From Neobacillus cucumis (GTDB taxonomy: Bacteria; Bacillota; Bacilli; Bacillales_B; DSM-18226): 64,000 bases of DNA. Of this stretch, positions 28,432 through 37,691 are shown piece by piece. The notes beneath the pieces were generated by a model. The model was not told where the DNA came from and searched no databases. It saw only the letters and a program-made list of their open reading frames with translations. Position 1 is the stretch's first letter, and the number at the start of each line of letters is the position of its first letter. The stretch spans positions 248,001 to 312,000 of the forward strand of contig NZ_JAMBOH010000001.1 of NCBI RefSeq assembly GCF_023715505.1, written 5' to 3'. Made by a program: the position numbers and the translations under genes.

Positions 28432-29730
28432 TTAATTAGTATGAAGCTGAAGCATGTCTTCCATATCTTCTTTCGCTGTACCAATTAATTTAAGATTAAA
28501 TGTATCCTGAAGAACTTGAAGAACTCCTTCTGAGATAAATTCAGGCGGCTTTGGCCCAATTCTGATATCTTTAATTCCTAAACTGAATAGTCCTAACAAA
28601 ATCGCTACTGCTTTTTGCTCAAACCAAGACAAGACGATACTTACTGGTAATTCATTGACTTCACATCCGAACGCATCTGCTAATGCTAAAGCGATTTTCA
28701 CAGTCGAGCCGGAATTATTACATTGACCTAAATCAATATACCTAGGGATGTTTGTTCCCGGTACAACACCATAATCAACATCGTTAAAGCGGAATTTACC
28801 GCAGGAAGTCGTTAATATAACTGTCTCTGGAGGAAGTGATGTAGCAAGCTCTCGGTAGTATTCCCCGCCTTTTCCAGGTGCGTCACATCCTGCAATAACA
28901 AAGAAGCGTTTAATCTTACCTGCTTTCACTGCATCAATCACCTCTGGTGCTAAACCTAAAACAGTCTCATGGTGGAATCCAGTGAGTAATGTTTCTTCAG
29001 ATTCTATCGCTGCTTCAGGAAGCTCCAATGCTCTGTTAATTAATGGGGTAAAATCATCACTCACAATTTTTTCAACATTCTCAAGACCAGCAACTTCATA
29101 GGAGAACATCCGGTCAGCATATGTACCCTTAATTGGCATTACACAGTTAGTTGTAGCAAGAATAGCTCCTGGGAACTTTTCAAATAGACGGCGTTGGTCG
29201 TACCAAGCTTTACCTATATTACCTTTTAAATGCGCATATTTTTTCAGGGCAGGATAGCCATGAGCAGGCAGCATTTCAGAGTGGGTGTAAATATTAATTC
29301 CTTTTCCTTCTGTTTGTTTTAATAATTCTTCTAAGGCGAATAGGTTATGCCCCGTAACAACAATACACTTGCCTTCAATTTTATTTTGACTAACGCGAAT
29401 TGGTTCTGGAATTCCTAACCGTTTCGTATGGGCCTCATCGAGCATTTCCATTACACGGACAGCAGATTTGCCTACCTTCATAGCCATATCAATATGTTCT
29501 TGTACGTTAAAGTTTGAATTGGTTAATGTCATGTAAAGTGCTTCATGTGTTGTCGCATCCACAAATGGGTCTGTATACCCCAGTTGATTGGCATGTGTTC
29601 TGTAGGCCGCGATTCCTTTTAATCCAAAAATAATTGTATCTTGTAAGCTGGCGATGGTTTCATCTTTACCACAAACACCAATAACCTTACATCCGCCAGA
29701 AGGTGTTTGTTCACATTGATAACAGAACAT
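28432..29730 (-). CDS. hcp: hybrid cluster protein (hydroxylamine / NO reductase)
   Basis: A 432-residue Hcp. The N-terminus has the proximal Fe-S ligands (MFCYQCEQTPSGGCKVIGVCG) and the C-terminal half has the hybrid-cluster ligands (GCDAPG, TTSCGKFRF, LGQCNNSGS). At this length it is the short class lacking part of the N-terminal domain of E. coli Hcp. In enterobacteria Hcp reduces NO and is induced by nitrite or NO. A perfect Crp/Fnr palindrome lies upstream, and an intact Crp/Fnr regulator faces it. B. subtilis lacks this gene. Confidence 0.95.
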   Translation of the reverse strand: MFCYQCEQTPSGGCKVIGVCGKDETIASLQDTIIFGLKGIAAYRTHANQLGYTDPFVDATTHEALYMTLTNSNFNVQEHIDMAMKVGKSAVRVMEMLDEAHTKRLGIPEPIRVSQNKIEGKCIVVTGHNLFALEELLKQTEGKGINIYTHSEMLPAHGYPALKKYAHLKGNIGKAWYDQRRLFEKFPGAILATTNCVMPIKGTYADRMFSYEVAGLENVEKIVSDDFTPLINRALELPEAAIESEETLLTGFHHETVLGLAPEVIDAVKAGKIKRFFVIAGCDAPGKGGEYYRELATSLPPETVILTTSCGKFRFNDVDYGVVPGTNIPRYIDLGQCNNSGSTVKIALALADAFGCEVNELPVSIVLSWFEQKAVAILLGLFSLGIKDIRIGPKPPEFISEGVLQVLQDTFNLKLIGTAKEDMEDMLQLHTN

Positions 29731-29791
29731 GTAACTTCCCCGCTTTCATCAAGTCTTCTTAACTAGACTACAAATTTATTCACATGATTAG

Positions 29792-29807
29792 TGTGATTCA
29801 AATCACA
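29792..29807 (-). promoter_or_regulatory. perfect Crp/Fnr-type operator of hcp
   Basis: TGTGATTCAAATCACA is an exact TGTGA-N6-TCACA palindrome. On the minus strand a TAGTCT -10-like element (29765-29770) lies where an activator centred at -41.5 would place it. The box is also 115 bases ahead of the divergent hsp20 gene. Confidence 0.8.
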
Positions 29808-29921
29808 TCAATTGAGTTTGTAACAGAATGTTCAATAACTTGTGACGAACTTATGTCGACACCTACCTATTTTTCTCCGCATATGATATGGAGTAAACTA
29901 ATGGAAAGAGAGGGAATTATC

Positions 29922-30404
29922 ATGTCATCCATGCTTCCGAGTGATAAAAACAACCATAAACCCCAGCTGCCAGAACCTTTCAAGGATTTATTTAAATTAA
30001 TGAATGACTTTTTCACTGATAAACCAATGCGGGGATTTTTACAATCTATTGATGATTTTTTCAAATCTCCTTTTCCGGTTGGTACAGGTTTTCAAGTTGA
30101 TACAGTTGAAACAGGATCGGAATATATTATTTCAGCAGAGCTCCCTGGTGTGCAAAAGGAGCAAATCCAATTAAATATTTCAGGAAACTATTTAACCATC
30201 TCCGTCGAAAATAAGGAATTAGAAACGGAAGAAAACGACCTTACCCACGTTTATCGTCGAAAATATGTTCGGCAGCAAGCTTCTAGAACGATCGCCCTGC
30301 CACATGATATCAATGAGAATTTGGTTAAGGCTTCGTACCGTAACGGCTTATTGCAAATCCGCATTCCTCAGGAAAAAGGGAAAATAATAGATATAGAAGA
30401 ATAA
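29922..30404 (+). CDS. Hsp20/alpha-crystallin small heat shock protein
   Basis: A 160-residue small heat shock protein. The alpha-crystallin domain (res 50-150) has the typical strands VDTVETGSEYIISAELPG and the late KASYRNGLLQIRIPQ motif, followed by a short IDIEE tail. It is an ATP-independent holdase. I start it at ATG 29922 behind gagaggga; the frame is open to 29784 but that part has no family match. Divergent from hcp, so the upstream region is shared. Confidence 0.88.
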   Translation: MSSMLPSDKNNHKPQLPEPFKDLFKLMNDFFTDKPMRGFLQSIDDFFKSPFPVGTGFQVDTVETGSEYIISAELPGVQKEQIQLNISGNYLTISVENKELETEENDLTHVYRRKYVRQQASRTIALPHDINENLVKASYRNGLLQIRIPQEKGKIIDIEE

Positions 30405-30432
30405 CCGATTTTTTTTAGCTTCCTTATATATG

Positions 30433-30465
30433 AAAAGACGGCTGCCAATAGCCGTCTTTTTTTTC
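30433..30465 (+). terminator. hsp20 terminator
   Basis: Stem AAAAGACGGCT/AGCCGTCTTTT followed by a run of T. Confidence 0.9.
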
Positions 30466-30477
30466 CTCTAAAATGGG

Positions 30478-31032
30478 TTAACTTTTAAATATTCCTCCAA
30501 ATCCTTTAACAAGCGAGGACACTTGGTTTACTGCATTCATCATTTGCCCTGCTGTATTCACCATTTTATTAATGTCAACGGATCCATCTTGTGATTTGAA
30601 GGAATTGATTAGCGATTTCATTCCACCTGGTTGTTTTGGCATGAAACTGTTTTTGGGATAGGGATTCATTACCGGATATCCATTCATCGGCATAAATGAC
30701 TGTTGAACCATGTCATCCTTCGGCTGAAGCGGGTTTTGAAATAGAAACTGGTTATCCTTTTTCGTATATTGAGCTTGATAATTCATATTTTGCGGTACAA
30801 AGCCCGGTTGATAGGTTTGACCAAATGTCTGCATTTGCTGCGGGTAATAAGGGTTGGGCGGGTAATAGGGCATCATATTATAGTTCTGGGGTTGATTTTG
30901 ATACGCACTCGGCTGGTTTCGGCTCATATCTGCTTGGGGGTTCAATTGTTGTTGTGTCATCGGTACTTGGTGCATCATTTGCCCCGAGTATCCATGATGA
31001 GCAAAATGATTTGGTCTTGGTTTACCAAACAT
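30478..31032 (-). CDS. yppG: YppG-like spore coat-associated protein
   Basis: About 184 residues, rich in Gln, Pro, Tyr, Met and Asn over the first two thirds (YYPPNPYYPQQMQ), with a structured C-terminus (MKSLINSFKSQDGSVDINKMVNTAGQ and a final VSSLVKGFGGIFKS). This C-terminal motif is the YppG family hallmark. The composition is that of a spore coat protein, but no role is proven. It heads the yppG-yppF-yppE cluster order seen in B. subtilis. ATG 31032 chosen; a TTG at 31038 is also possible. Confidence 0.82.
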   Translation of the reverse strand: MFGKPRPNHFAHHGYSGQMMHQVPMTQQQLNPQADMSRNQPSAYQNQPQNYNMMPYYPPNPYYPQQMQTFGQTYQPGFVPQNMNYQAQYTKKDNQFLFQNPLQPKDDMVQQSFMPMNGYPVMNPYPKNSFMPKQPGGMKSLINSFKSQDGSVDINKMVNTAGQMMNAVNQVSSLVKGFGGIFKS

Positions 31033-31219
31033 GGGCAAACATCTCCTCTTTATAATTCTCTATTACACATTATGAAGGTTAGAGATGAATGGTGATTCTT
31101 CTAGTCTGTTTGTCAATGTCATAATCACAGGAATTTTGTCTAAAGTTTAAATATTTTAAAAACTAGGAATCCTATGTTTTCATGATACGATAATTAAAAG
31201 GGTGAAGGAGGAGCTATAT

Positions 31220-31429
31220 ATGGACATTCACGAATTAAAAAGCAAATTTATTCAAAGTCGGGATTACAACACAGATGACGTTAATGCCTTATTGGATTTT
31301 GCAAAGAGAGCGTATATTCATAATGAAATTAATATTAAAGAATATCGCGTTCTTGTCCGCGAGCTTGAAAATCAAGGTGCGGTTATACCTGAAGCTATAC
31401 ATGAAGACTCCCTCATCGAACATTCATAG
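31220..31429 (+). CDS. yppF: YppF-family small protein
   Basis: A 69-residue soluble, helical protein (MDIHELKSKFIQSRDYNTDDVNALLDFAKRAY and on to a short tail) recognised as YppF-like. Strong ribosome site ggagga before ATG 31220. It is transcribed divergently from yppG. Function unknown; the family is confined to Bacillaceae. Confidence 0.85.
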   Translation: MDIHELKSKFIQSRDYNTDDVNALLDFAKRAYIHNEINIKEYRVLVRELENQGAVIPEAIHEDSLIEHS

Positions 31430-31513
31430 ATAATCAGCTGCAGCTCATATCAGTGCCGTTTATCTGCGGTAAATGAGCAGCTGGCAGATCTTAATTTAAA
31501 TCATTTGATCATA

Positions 31514-31543
31514 AAAGAGATGCGAAAAATTGCATCTCTTTCT
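31514..31543. terminator. bidirectional terminator between yppF and yppE
   Basis: Stem AAAGAGATGC.../GCATCTCTTT with loop. A second inverted repeat with CAGCTG arms lies just after the yppF stop (31436-31492). Confidence 0.8.
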
Positions 31544-31898
31544 ATTTTTTAACCTCTTTTTCTACTTCCGAGAGAATAAATTCAATTGCCCGATGTGTAT
31601 TTAAAAACCTTGATTTACTTGTCTCTGGAAAAAAGGACTGCACTGAAAGCTGATCAATATGGGCAGATGTTGTATCAATTTGCTTCAAATGGAGATATTG
31701 CGTATTTGCTGTGGAGAGCCATATCTTCATAGCCTTATTCCATTTATCATTCATCGCCTTTACCTCATCTGCAAATGGTTTTATAACACCATGGAAATCC
31801 TGAGTAACTCCTGTTTCTCTACCTTCACGATAGTTCTTTAAGAATAATTCATTATAATGTAAAAGTTTTTCCGTTAAATCAAGGATTTCTTCTGACAT
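31542..31898 (-). CDS. yppE: YppE-family protein (DUF1798)
   Basis: A 118-residue helical protein matching YppE: MSEEILDLTEKLLHYNELFLKNY at the N-terminus and a conserved KIWLSTANTQYLHLKQI core. No catalytic motif is visible. I begin it at ATG 31898, eight bases after aagggg, not at the upstream frame start at 31928. Role unknown. Confidence 0.85.
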   Translation of the reverse strand: MSEEILDLTEKLLHYNELFLKNYREGRETGVTQDFHGVIKPFADEVKAMNDKWNKAMKIWLSTANTQYLHLKQIDTTSAHIDQLSVQSFFPETSKSRFLNTHRAIEFILSEVEKEVKK

Positions 31899-31930
31899 GT
31901 TTCTCTTTGTCCCCTTTTTATTGTACAAAA

Positions 31931-31965
31931 TAAAAAAGTAGCAAGTGTAGTCATGCTACTTTTAA
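31931..31965 (-). terminator. terminator after the 91-aa gene
   Basis: Stem AAAAAGTAGCA/TGCTACTTTT between the 91-residue gene and yppE, both on the minus strand. Confidence 0.75.
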
Positions 31966-31988
31966 CCATATTATTATTTTAGCGTTAC

Positions 31989-32264
31989 TTAAAAACCTAA
32001 TTCAAGCTTTAAGGATTTAGGAACGGCACCAAGGTTGGAATCAAGGAATTCTTCGTGAGACATTGGGTTCACTTGTGCTGATTTTACCCCGATATCTGAA
32101 AGGCGATGGAGTGTTACCGTTAATTTTTCTTGTTCTTCACTATTCATATGAAAGCGGTGGTCGGAAAAAGAGGCTTCTAAAACAGACTCCAATTCTTCTA
32201 ATTGATCATATATTTCAGTTAGCATTGTAAGCATTTTTTCTTTTTCGGACATTGGTATTGTCAT
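31989..32264 (-). CDS. conserved small helical protein, possibly YppD
   Basis: A 91-residue acidic, coiled-coil-prone protein (MSEKEKMLTMLTEIYDQLEELESVLEAS) with no recognised domain. Ribosome site gaggagg at good distance from ATG. By position it would correspond to B. subtilis YppD, but I do not recognise the sequence and leave the symbol blank. Its own terminator follows. Confidence 0.72.
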   Translation of the reverse strand: MTIPMSEKEKMLTMLTEIYDQLEELESVLEASFSDHRFHMNSEEQEKLTVTLHRLSDIGVKSAQVNPMSHEEFLDSNLGAVPKSLKLELGF

Positions 32265-32411
32265 TTACAAATCCCTCCTCACGAATATCTATTACGTATT
32301 ATTCTCCTTCCCTTGCCAGCCTCCTTCCAGCTTGACAAAACTAGAAGCAATTCGGCAAAGAAAGTGTTAATACAGCATAAAGATATTCTTTTTCGACATA
32401 ATCATAAGTTC

Positions 32412-32441
32412 GCATGAAAAATCGCAGAAGCGCACATGCTA
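32412..32441 (+). promoter_or_regulatory. sigma-G promoter of sspM
   Basis: GCATG, exactly 18 bases, then CATGCTA: the -35 fits GHATR and the -10 is one base from CATWMTA. It lies about 20 bases ahead of sspM, as expected for a forespore gene. Confidence 0.65.
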
Positions 32442-32460
32442 GTAAATGGAGGTGTTTTTA

Positions 32461-32568
32461 ATGGCGAAAAAAAATAACCCAACAAGCAAACAATCAAAAA
32501 CTGTCACAGAACAAAAAACAGGCTATGGGGATAAAAAGCTTGAAGGACCAAATCGTCCTGCTGAATAA
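32461..32568 (+). CDS. sspM: small acid-soluble spore protein M
   Basis: A 35-residue Lys/Gln/Thr-rich peptide ending DKKLEGPNRPAE, matching the DKKLGGPNRP ending of B. subtilis SspM. Ribosome site ggaggtg six bases ahead of ATG. A good sigma-G promoter precedes it, so it is made in the forespore. Confidence 0.88.
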   Translation: MAKKNNPTSKQSKTVTEQKTGYGDKKLEGPNRPAE

Positions 32569-32572
32569 AACC

Positions 32573-32712
32573 AAAAGCGGAAGCGCCTTGATCAGGGGCT
32601 CAAGGCTACAGACGAGCCGGCGAAAAGGCGCTTGGTGGCTTATGACTCGAGTTCCAAGGAGCCGCAACTGGATAAGCTTATGACCCCGAGTCCCTTGGTG
32701 CTGGAGCTGGAC
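32573..32712 (+). repeat. GC-rich intergenic repeat, copy 1
   Basis: About 140 bases beginning aaaagcggaagcgccttg and ending ggtgctggagctggac. Near-identical ends occur at 47211-47449 (longer) and, inverted and internally shortened, at 54356-54418. It is more GC-rich than its surroundings and has internal complementary arms. No protein is credible here. Confidence 0.85.
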
Positions 32713-32760
32713 GTATCTCACTCCGATAAAGTTGTATTTAGTAATAAATCTGTAATTTAC

Positions 32761-32792
32761 TACAAAAAGCAAGGAGGAATCCTTGCTTTTTC
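32761..32792 (-). terminator. yppC terminator
   Basis: Stem AAAAAGCAAGGA/TCCTTGCTTTTT directly beyond the yppC stop; works in both directions. Confidence 0.88.
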
Positions 32793-33768
32793 ATTTCCAC
32801 TTTTTTAACTTCAGCGACTTTTGAAGAGAAAGAAGTAAATGAAGCTGATTGGATTTATTATAATACCAGTCTGTAAGATGAATGGGATGATGATGGCGGG
32901 CTGGAGAATACAACCATGCTGGGGAAATGATTCGCTGTTTGCTCCAATCCTGATATTTATCTTGATGATGGGCAATTACTGGAAAAGTTGTTCTTAGCAG
33001 TGGCGTTTTCCGACCAGTCTTTATTTTAAAATATTGTTCATAATCGTGTCTTGAACCAGTATGCGGGGTCTTTTCAGCAAACTCAAAAAAATAAGGAAAC
33101 AGCCGGGGATGAAAAAGAATACTCGCCAATCTCTTCCCTAAATTGATTCGCTTGGATAGAGATCTAAAACCATTTACACTAGCCCCATAAACCTCTCCAC
33201 CACAAGTAGGAAAAAGAACACTGCTGAAGTGAAGCCAATCTTGAAAAGAAAAGAGTAAGGAGTGAAAAACCTTATTCTTATATATAGGGTGTTCTATGAC
33301 AGGGCTTTGAATCACATTTTGTTCATTAATAATTAAAGCTGTTGTTAATCTTTTCTTATCTGTTTCCTTCCAGTAGCGATCCCACTCTCTTTGAATAAAT
33401 CCTGAGACATTGAAAAAGGGAAGCAAGTGAAACATTGGCCGATTGTATTTCGTCGAATATTGATAGAGCAAAAGCTGGGGATAGACATCATGAAAGATAA
33501 GCCAATTAGCACGCTCATAAGTCAAAAAAAGCTGTTTTCTCATTTTCGGCTCTAAAATTTCTGGGAAAATGTCACCTTCGAGGTCACACATATTCCAGCC
33601 GCCGTTCCGGGAAACCATACTTGCAAGAAAAGACCAAGTAATATCAGGATGCTGTTTAAAATATGAAAAATAGGCATCCGTTCTCGAAATATTATCAACA
33701 TTTTTCTTTTTTGTTTCACTTACAATTTGACGGATGATTGATTGTTCCTGTATTGTAAGATGATTCAT
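32791..33768 (-). CDS. yppC: YppC-family protein (DUF2515)
   Basis: About 325 residues, soluble, with a conserved N-terminal block (SFLASMVSRNGGWNMCDLEGD) recognised from DUF2515/YppC. No catalytic motif can be assigned. It is divergent from recU-ponA exactly as in B. subtilis. ATG 33768 has a better spaced gggaag than ATG 33774. Function unknown. Confidence 0.85.
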   Translation of the reverse strand: MNHLTIQEQSIIRQIVSETKKKNVDNISRTDAYFSYFKQHPDITWSFLASMVSRNGGWNMCDLEGDIFPEILEPKMRKQLFLTYERANWLIFHDVYPQLLLYQYSTKYNRPMFHLLPFFNVSGFIQREWDRYWKETDKKRLTTALIINEQNVIQSPVIEHPIYKNKVFHSLLFSFQDWLHFSSVLFPTCGGEVYGASVNGFRSLSKRINLGKRLASILFHPRLFPYFFEFAEKTPHTGSRHDYEQYFKIKTGRKTPLLRTTFPVIAHHQDKYQDWSKQRIISPAWLYSPARHHHPIHLTDWYYNKSNQLHLLLSLQKSLKLKKWK

Positions 33769-33953
33769 ATTCATCTTCCCTTATTTTTTAATAGAGTTTT
33801 AATTTACGTGTCAATCTTTTGCAAAAATGAACCATATCTATGTAAACTTCACTATACAATTATTATTAGAATGTGTAAGCAAAATTATTTTATACACCCC
33901 AAAAAAGCGCTAATATTTGGTATGATAAGGATTAGCTTGAGAGGTGCAAAACG

Positions 33954-34556
33954 ATGAATCTTAACTATCCAAATGGAAAAAAGTACAAGCCACAGGAACT
34001 TCCGATCGACACTTCCTTGAGAAAAAGAAAAAATGGATCTTATAGTAATCGGGGTATGACACTTGAGGAAGATTTAAATGAAACCAATCAATATTACCGG
34101 GAAAGAAAAATTGCAGTGATACATAAAAAGCCTACTCCGGTTCAAATTGTTCAGGTGGATTATCCAAATAGAAGTGCTGCCGTAATAAAAGAGGCATACT
34201 TTAAACTAGCATCTACAACTGATTATAATGGGGTATATAAAGGTAGATATATTGATTTTGAAGCAAAAGAAACGCAAAATCCCACCTCCTTTCCATTAAA
34301 GAATTTCCATCAACACCAAATCGAACATATGGAAGAAGTAATGGGTCAAGGAGCTATTTGTTTTGTTATTCTCCGTTTTACAAAATTTGAACAGGTTTAT
34401 CTACTCGAAGCTCAGCACTTATTAAATTTTTGGGATCGAATGAGGAATGGAGGAAGAAAATCCATTACGAAAGAAGAGATAGAACAAAAGGGGTACCACA
34501 TACCGCTTGGATTTCAACCAAGAATTGACTATATTAAAATAATAGAGCAACTATAG
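33954..34556 (+). CDS. recU: Holliday junction resolvase RecU
   Basis: A 200-residue nuclease of the PD-(D/E)XK fold: [19 protein letters not shown] holds the catalytic Asp and E-x-K, and [10 protein letters not shown] the next conserved stretch. It cleaves four-way junctions during recombination. Ribosome site gaggtgc. It is 43 bases ahead of ponA and co-transcribed, the standard Firmicute pairing. Confidence 0.96.
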   Translation: MNLNYPNGKKYKPQELPIDTSLRKRKNGSYSNRGMTLEEDLNETNQYYRERKIAVIHKKPTPVQIVQVDYPNRSAAVIKEAYFKLASTTDYNGVYKGRYIDFEAKETQNPTSFPLKNFHQHQIEHMEEVMGQGAICFVILRFTKFEQVYLLEAQHLLNFWDRMRNGGRKSITKEEIEQKGYHIPLGFQPRIDYIKIIEQL

Positions 34557-34599
34557 AAAACTTCATTTTTCATAGAGGGTAGAAAGGAAGGAAATCATT

Positions 34600-37314
34600 A
34601 TGTCTGAACAATACCAATCAAGAGAGGAGCGCAGGAAGCAACTCCAATCCAAAGGTAAGAAAAAAAAGCAGAAAAAACCACGTGGACTTTTCAAGAAAAT
34701 TTTTCTAAGTCTTGTTGTCCTCGGAATCATTGGAATACTTACTGGAGTTGGGACTTTTGCCTATTTAGTGAAAGATGCTCCCAAACTTGATCCGAAATTA
34801 TTAAAAGATCCTATCCCTTCAAAGATTTTTGATAAAAATGATAAATTGATAACTGAAGTAGGCGCTGTAAATAGGGAATACGTAAACTATAAAGACATAC
34901 CTGCAGTTGTCGAAGACGCTGTTTTAGCGACGGAGGATTACCGTTTCTATAAGCACCATGGAATCGATCCGATTCGTCTCGGCGGCGCCATTTTAGCCAA
35001 TTTCCAACATGGTTTTGGTGCTGAAGGCGGCAGTACAATCACACAACAAGTTGTGAAAAATACATTTCTCACTCAAGAAAAGACTTTAAAACGAAAGGTT
35101 CAAGAAGCTTGGCTTGCTTATGAACTAGAACAGCAATACACAAAACATCAGATATTTGAAATGTATGTGAATAAAGTATATGTTTCAGAAAATAGTCACG
35201 GACTTGCAACTGCAGCAAAAATCTATTATGGGAAAGAGTTAAAGGACCTTACATTGGCAGAAGCCGCGCAAATTGCCGGAATGCCACAGAGTCCTAATAA
35301 CTATAATCCATTTAATTATCCTGATAAAGCAGAAGAAAGACGTAATATCGTATTATCATTAATGTATGAACATGGATATATTTCAAAGCAGCAAATGGAA
35401 GAAGCTAAAAAGGTTTCTGTAGCAAAAGATGTGCTGCCAATTGAAAAACGTCAGGTTAAAGATAATAAAACTTATGACTCATTTGTGGATGCCGTTATTA
35501 ATGAAGTCGACAATACAACTGATTTTGATATTTATACGGATGGGCTATCGATCTATACATCACTAGACAGAGATGCTCAATTACACGTAAATGAAATCCT
35601 AAATGACAAGGATGCTAACATCATCCCTTACCCCGATGATAAATTTCAGGCCGGTATCGTCCTCCTTGATACAAAGACCTCAGAAATTCGAGCGATTGGC
35701 GGAGGAAGAAACCAACAGGTACAACGCGGCTTTAATTATGCCACCGATACGAGACGACAGCCTGGTTCCACAATCAAGCCTATTCTTGATTACGGCCCTG
35801 CAATTGAATATTTAAACTGGGGCACCTATGAAATGATTAACGATAAGCCCATTACGTATTCTTCCGGTAAGAAATTTGGTAACTGGGATCAAAAATATAA
35901 AGGACCAATGACCATAAGAACAGCCCTCCAATTATCGCGTAATAGTCCTGCTGTTCAAGCATTACAACAGGTTGGGTTAGATAAAGCGAAGGACTTTGCT
36001 GTTAATCTTGGGATCCCTTTAAAAGAAATCTACGAATCATATGCGATTGGCGGATTTGAAACAGGAGTATCACCACTTCAAATGGCCGGAGCATATGCTG
36101 CATTTGGCAATAATGGCTTCTATACCAAACCACATGCGGTTAGAAAAATAAAACTGCGTGACGGAACGATGATTGATACTTCACCTAAACCAAAAGTTGT
36201 CATGAAGGACTCTACTGCTTTTATAGTTACGGATATGTTAAAAAGTGTACTTGTATATCCTGGTACCGGAACAAGGGCCAAAGTACCTGGACTTCCCATT
36301 GCCGGTAAAACAGGAACAACCAATTATACAGATGAGGAAATGCAAGAATGGAATATAGATAGCAGTTCTGTCCCGGATGCGTGGTTTACCGGTTATACAA
36401 CAAATTATACTGCATCCATTTGGACAGGATATGCGAGCCGGAAAACCCCAATAACAGCGGAAGGAAGCAATCAACGAATTGCTCAGCTTCTTTTTAAAAA
36501 TTTAATGGCTTATGTATCTAAGGACATTGAAACCCCTGATTTTACAATGCCAAATAGTGTTCAAAAGGTCAGGGTTGAGAAAGGCAGTATGCCGGCTGTA
36601 TTGGCTAGTCAATATACCCCTAGCAGTCAGGTCTCAATTGAATACGCGGTAAAGGGGCATGCACCTAAAAAGGTGTCTGAAAAATATAACAAACTTTCAG
36701 CTCCGTCAAATCTAATTGCTAAATATGATAATACAAGTGGCAATGTCGGAGTATCATGGAATTATAGCGCAAGCAAAGATGTACAGTTTGATATTACAAT
36801 AAATGGTACCACTACAAATCATTCTGTTCAGGACGGAAATAGCTTTACCTTTAAGGCGAATCCGGGAGAAAAATATACTATCTCCGTCTTTGCCCTTAGT
36901 GGAAATAATAAAAGTGATGCAGTTCATACTACAATTGATATTCCACAAGCCGAAGAACAAACTGACCAAGGCACGGGAAACGGTACTGATACAGGTACTG
37001 ACACTGGAACTGGCACAGATACTGGGACTGGCACAGGTAGTGGGACTGGCACAGGTAGTGGGACTGGAACTGACACAGGTACTGACACTGGCACAGGGAC
37101 TAACAATGGGACTGGAACTGGCACAGGTACTGGGATTGGAAATGGTTCTGGGACTGGGACTGGGACTGACACTGGTACCGATAACGGTAATGGCAATAGG
37201 AACGGCAGCAACAACGGTGGAAATACTCCCCCACCAGTTACAACCCCAGTAACCCCTCCGAGCAGTGCAAACACTGGAAATGGTAACCAAGGGGAAACTA
37301 AAACAACTCAATAA
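34600..37314 (+). CDS. ponA: penicillin-binding protein 1A/1B
   Basis: A 904-residue class A PBP. Basic cytoplasmic head, one membrane helix (res 29-50), glycosyltransferase 51 domain with [14 protein letters not shown] and [12 protein letters not shown], transpeptidase domain with RQPGSTIKP (active Ser), SRNSP and GKTGTT, then a fibronectin type III-like domain (about 705-785). The last 110 residues are a low-complexity Gly/Thr/Asp/Asn tail built of short DNA repeats, ending in Pro/Thr-rich sequence. It polymerises and cross-links peptidoglycan. Works with GpsB, also in this window. Confidence 0.96.
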   Translation: MSEQYQSREERRKQLQSKGKKKKQKKPRGLFKKIFLSLVVLGIIGILTGVGTFAYLVKDAPKLDPKLLKDPIPSKIFDKNDKLITEVGAVNREYVNYKDIPAVVEDAVLATEDYRFYKHHGIDPIRLGGAILANFQHGFGAEGGSTITQQVVKNTFLTQEKTLKRKVQEAWLAYELEQQYTKHQIFEMYVNKVYVSENSHGLATAAKIYYGKELKDLTLAEAAQIAGMPQSPNNYNPFNYPDKAEERRNIVLSLMYEHGYISKQQMEEAKKVSVAKDVLPIEKRQVKDNKTYDSFVDAVINEVDNTTDFDIYTDGLSIYTSLDRDAQLHVNEILNDKDANIIPYPDDKFQAGIVLLDTKTSEIRAIGGGRNQQVQRGFNYATDTRRQPGSTIKPILDYGPAIEYLNWGTYEMINDKPITYSSGKKFGNWDQKYKGPMTIRTALQLSRNSPAVQALQQVGLDKAKDFAVNLGIPLKEIYESYAIGGFETGVSPLQMAGAYAAFGNNGFYTKPHAVRKIKLRDGTMIDTSPKPKVVMKDSTAFIVTDMLKSVLVYPGTGTRAKVPGLPIAGKTGTTNYTDEEMQEWNIDSSSVPDAWFTGYTTNYTASIWTGYASRKTPITAEGSNQRIAQLLFKNLMAYVSKDIETPDFTMPNSVQKVRVEKGSMPAVLASQYTPSSQVSIEYAVKGHAPKKVSEKYNKLSAPSNLIAKYDNTSGNVGVSWNYSASKDVQFDITINGTTTNHSVQDGNSFTFKANPGEKYTISVFALSGNNKSDAVHTTIDIPQAEEQTDQGTGNGTDTGTDTGTGTDTGTGTGSGTGTGSGTGTDTGTDTGTGTNNGTGTGTGTGIGNGSGTGTGTDTGTDNGNGNRNGSNNGGNTPPPVTTPVTPPSSANTGNGNQGETKTTQ
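36955..37215 (+). repeat. degenerate six-base tandem repeat in the ponA tail
   Basis: About 260 bases made of variants of ggtactgacact / ggaactggcaca encoding TGTD, TGTG and TGSG units. Open frames run through it on both strands because of the repeat period. Confidence 0.85.
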
Positions 37315-37320
37315 GGACAA

Positions 37321-37358
37321 AAAAATCGTCTAGGTTATTGCCTAGACGATTTTTTTTT
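37321..37358. terminator. bidirectional terminator between ponA and ypoC
   Basis: Fourteen-base perfect stem AAAAATCGTCTAGG/CCTAGACGATTTTT followed by more T. Confidence 0.93.
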
Positions 37359-37691
37359 TATGTTACTCTTTGCAAATTGCTTTTCCTGCTCATTCATTAA
37401 TTCAGTAAGCTGTCGATATGAAGGGTAAAATTCGGGTCTTGACTTAATAAATTCTATTCTCTCTTCCAGATTAACCGGCTTAAATAAAAACTGATCATAT
37501 CTTTTTCGATTAATTGGAGGGTATGTTTCATGATTGGTAAGATATAAAAATTGAAGATATAGGTTAATTCCCCTTTCCATCCATTTTTTTGTATTTTTTG
37601 AATCACGGGCACGAAATAATGGTGCAAGTTGTTTTTGGATACCTTCCCACTCTGCTAGAATCGCAGCTACTGCTTCTCCACGATTATTCAT
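37335..37691 (-). CDS. ypoC: YpoC-like protein
   Basis: A 118-residue basic helical protein (NLEERIEFIKSRPEFYPSYRQL core) recognised as YpoC. It has no catalytic motif. Its start overlaps the end of nth, as in B. subtilis, so it is translated in coupling with the DNA glycosylase. Function unknown. Confidence 0.85.
   Translation of the reverse strand: MNNRGEAVAAILAEWEGIQKQLAPLFRARDSKNTKKWMERGINLYLQFLYLTNHETYPPINRKRYDQFLFKPVNLEERIEFIKSRPEFYPSYRQLTELMNEQEKQFAKSNIKKKSSRQ

Noticed and set aside
29784..29921. N-terminal extension of Hsp20 to 29784
   Set aside because: It would read through the promoter region shared with hcp, with no ribosome site and no family similarity.
32494..32772. 92-codon minus-strand frame over repeat copy 1
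   Set aside because: It reads the non-coding repeat and antisense of sspM, with no ribosome site.
36754..37320. Long frames on the minus strand and in another plus frame across the ponA tail
   Set aside because: They arise from the six-base repeat period; no ribosome site, and the in-frame PonA reading is clear.
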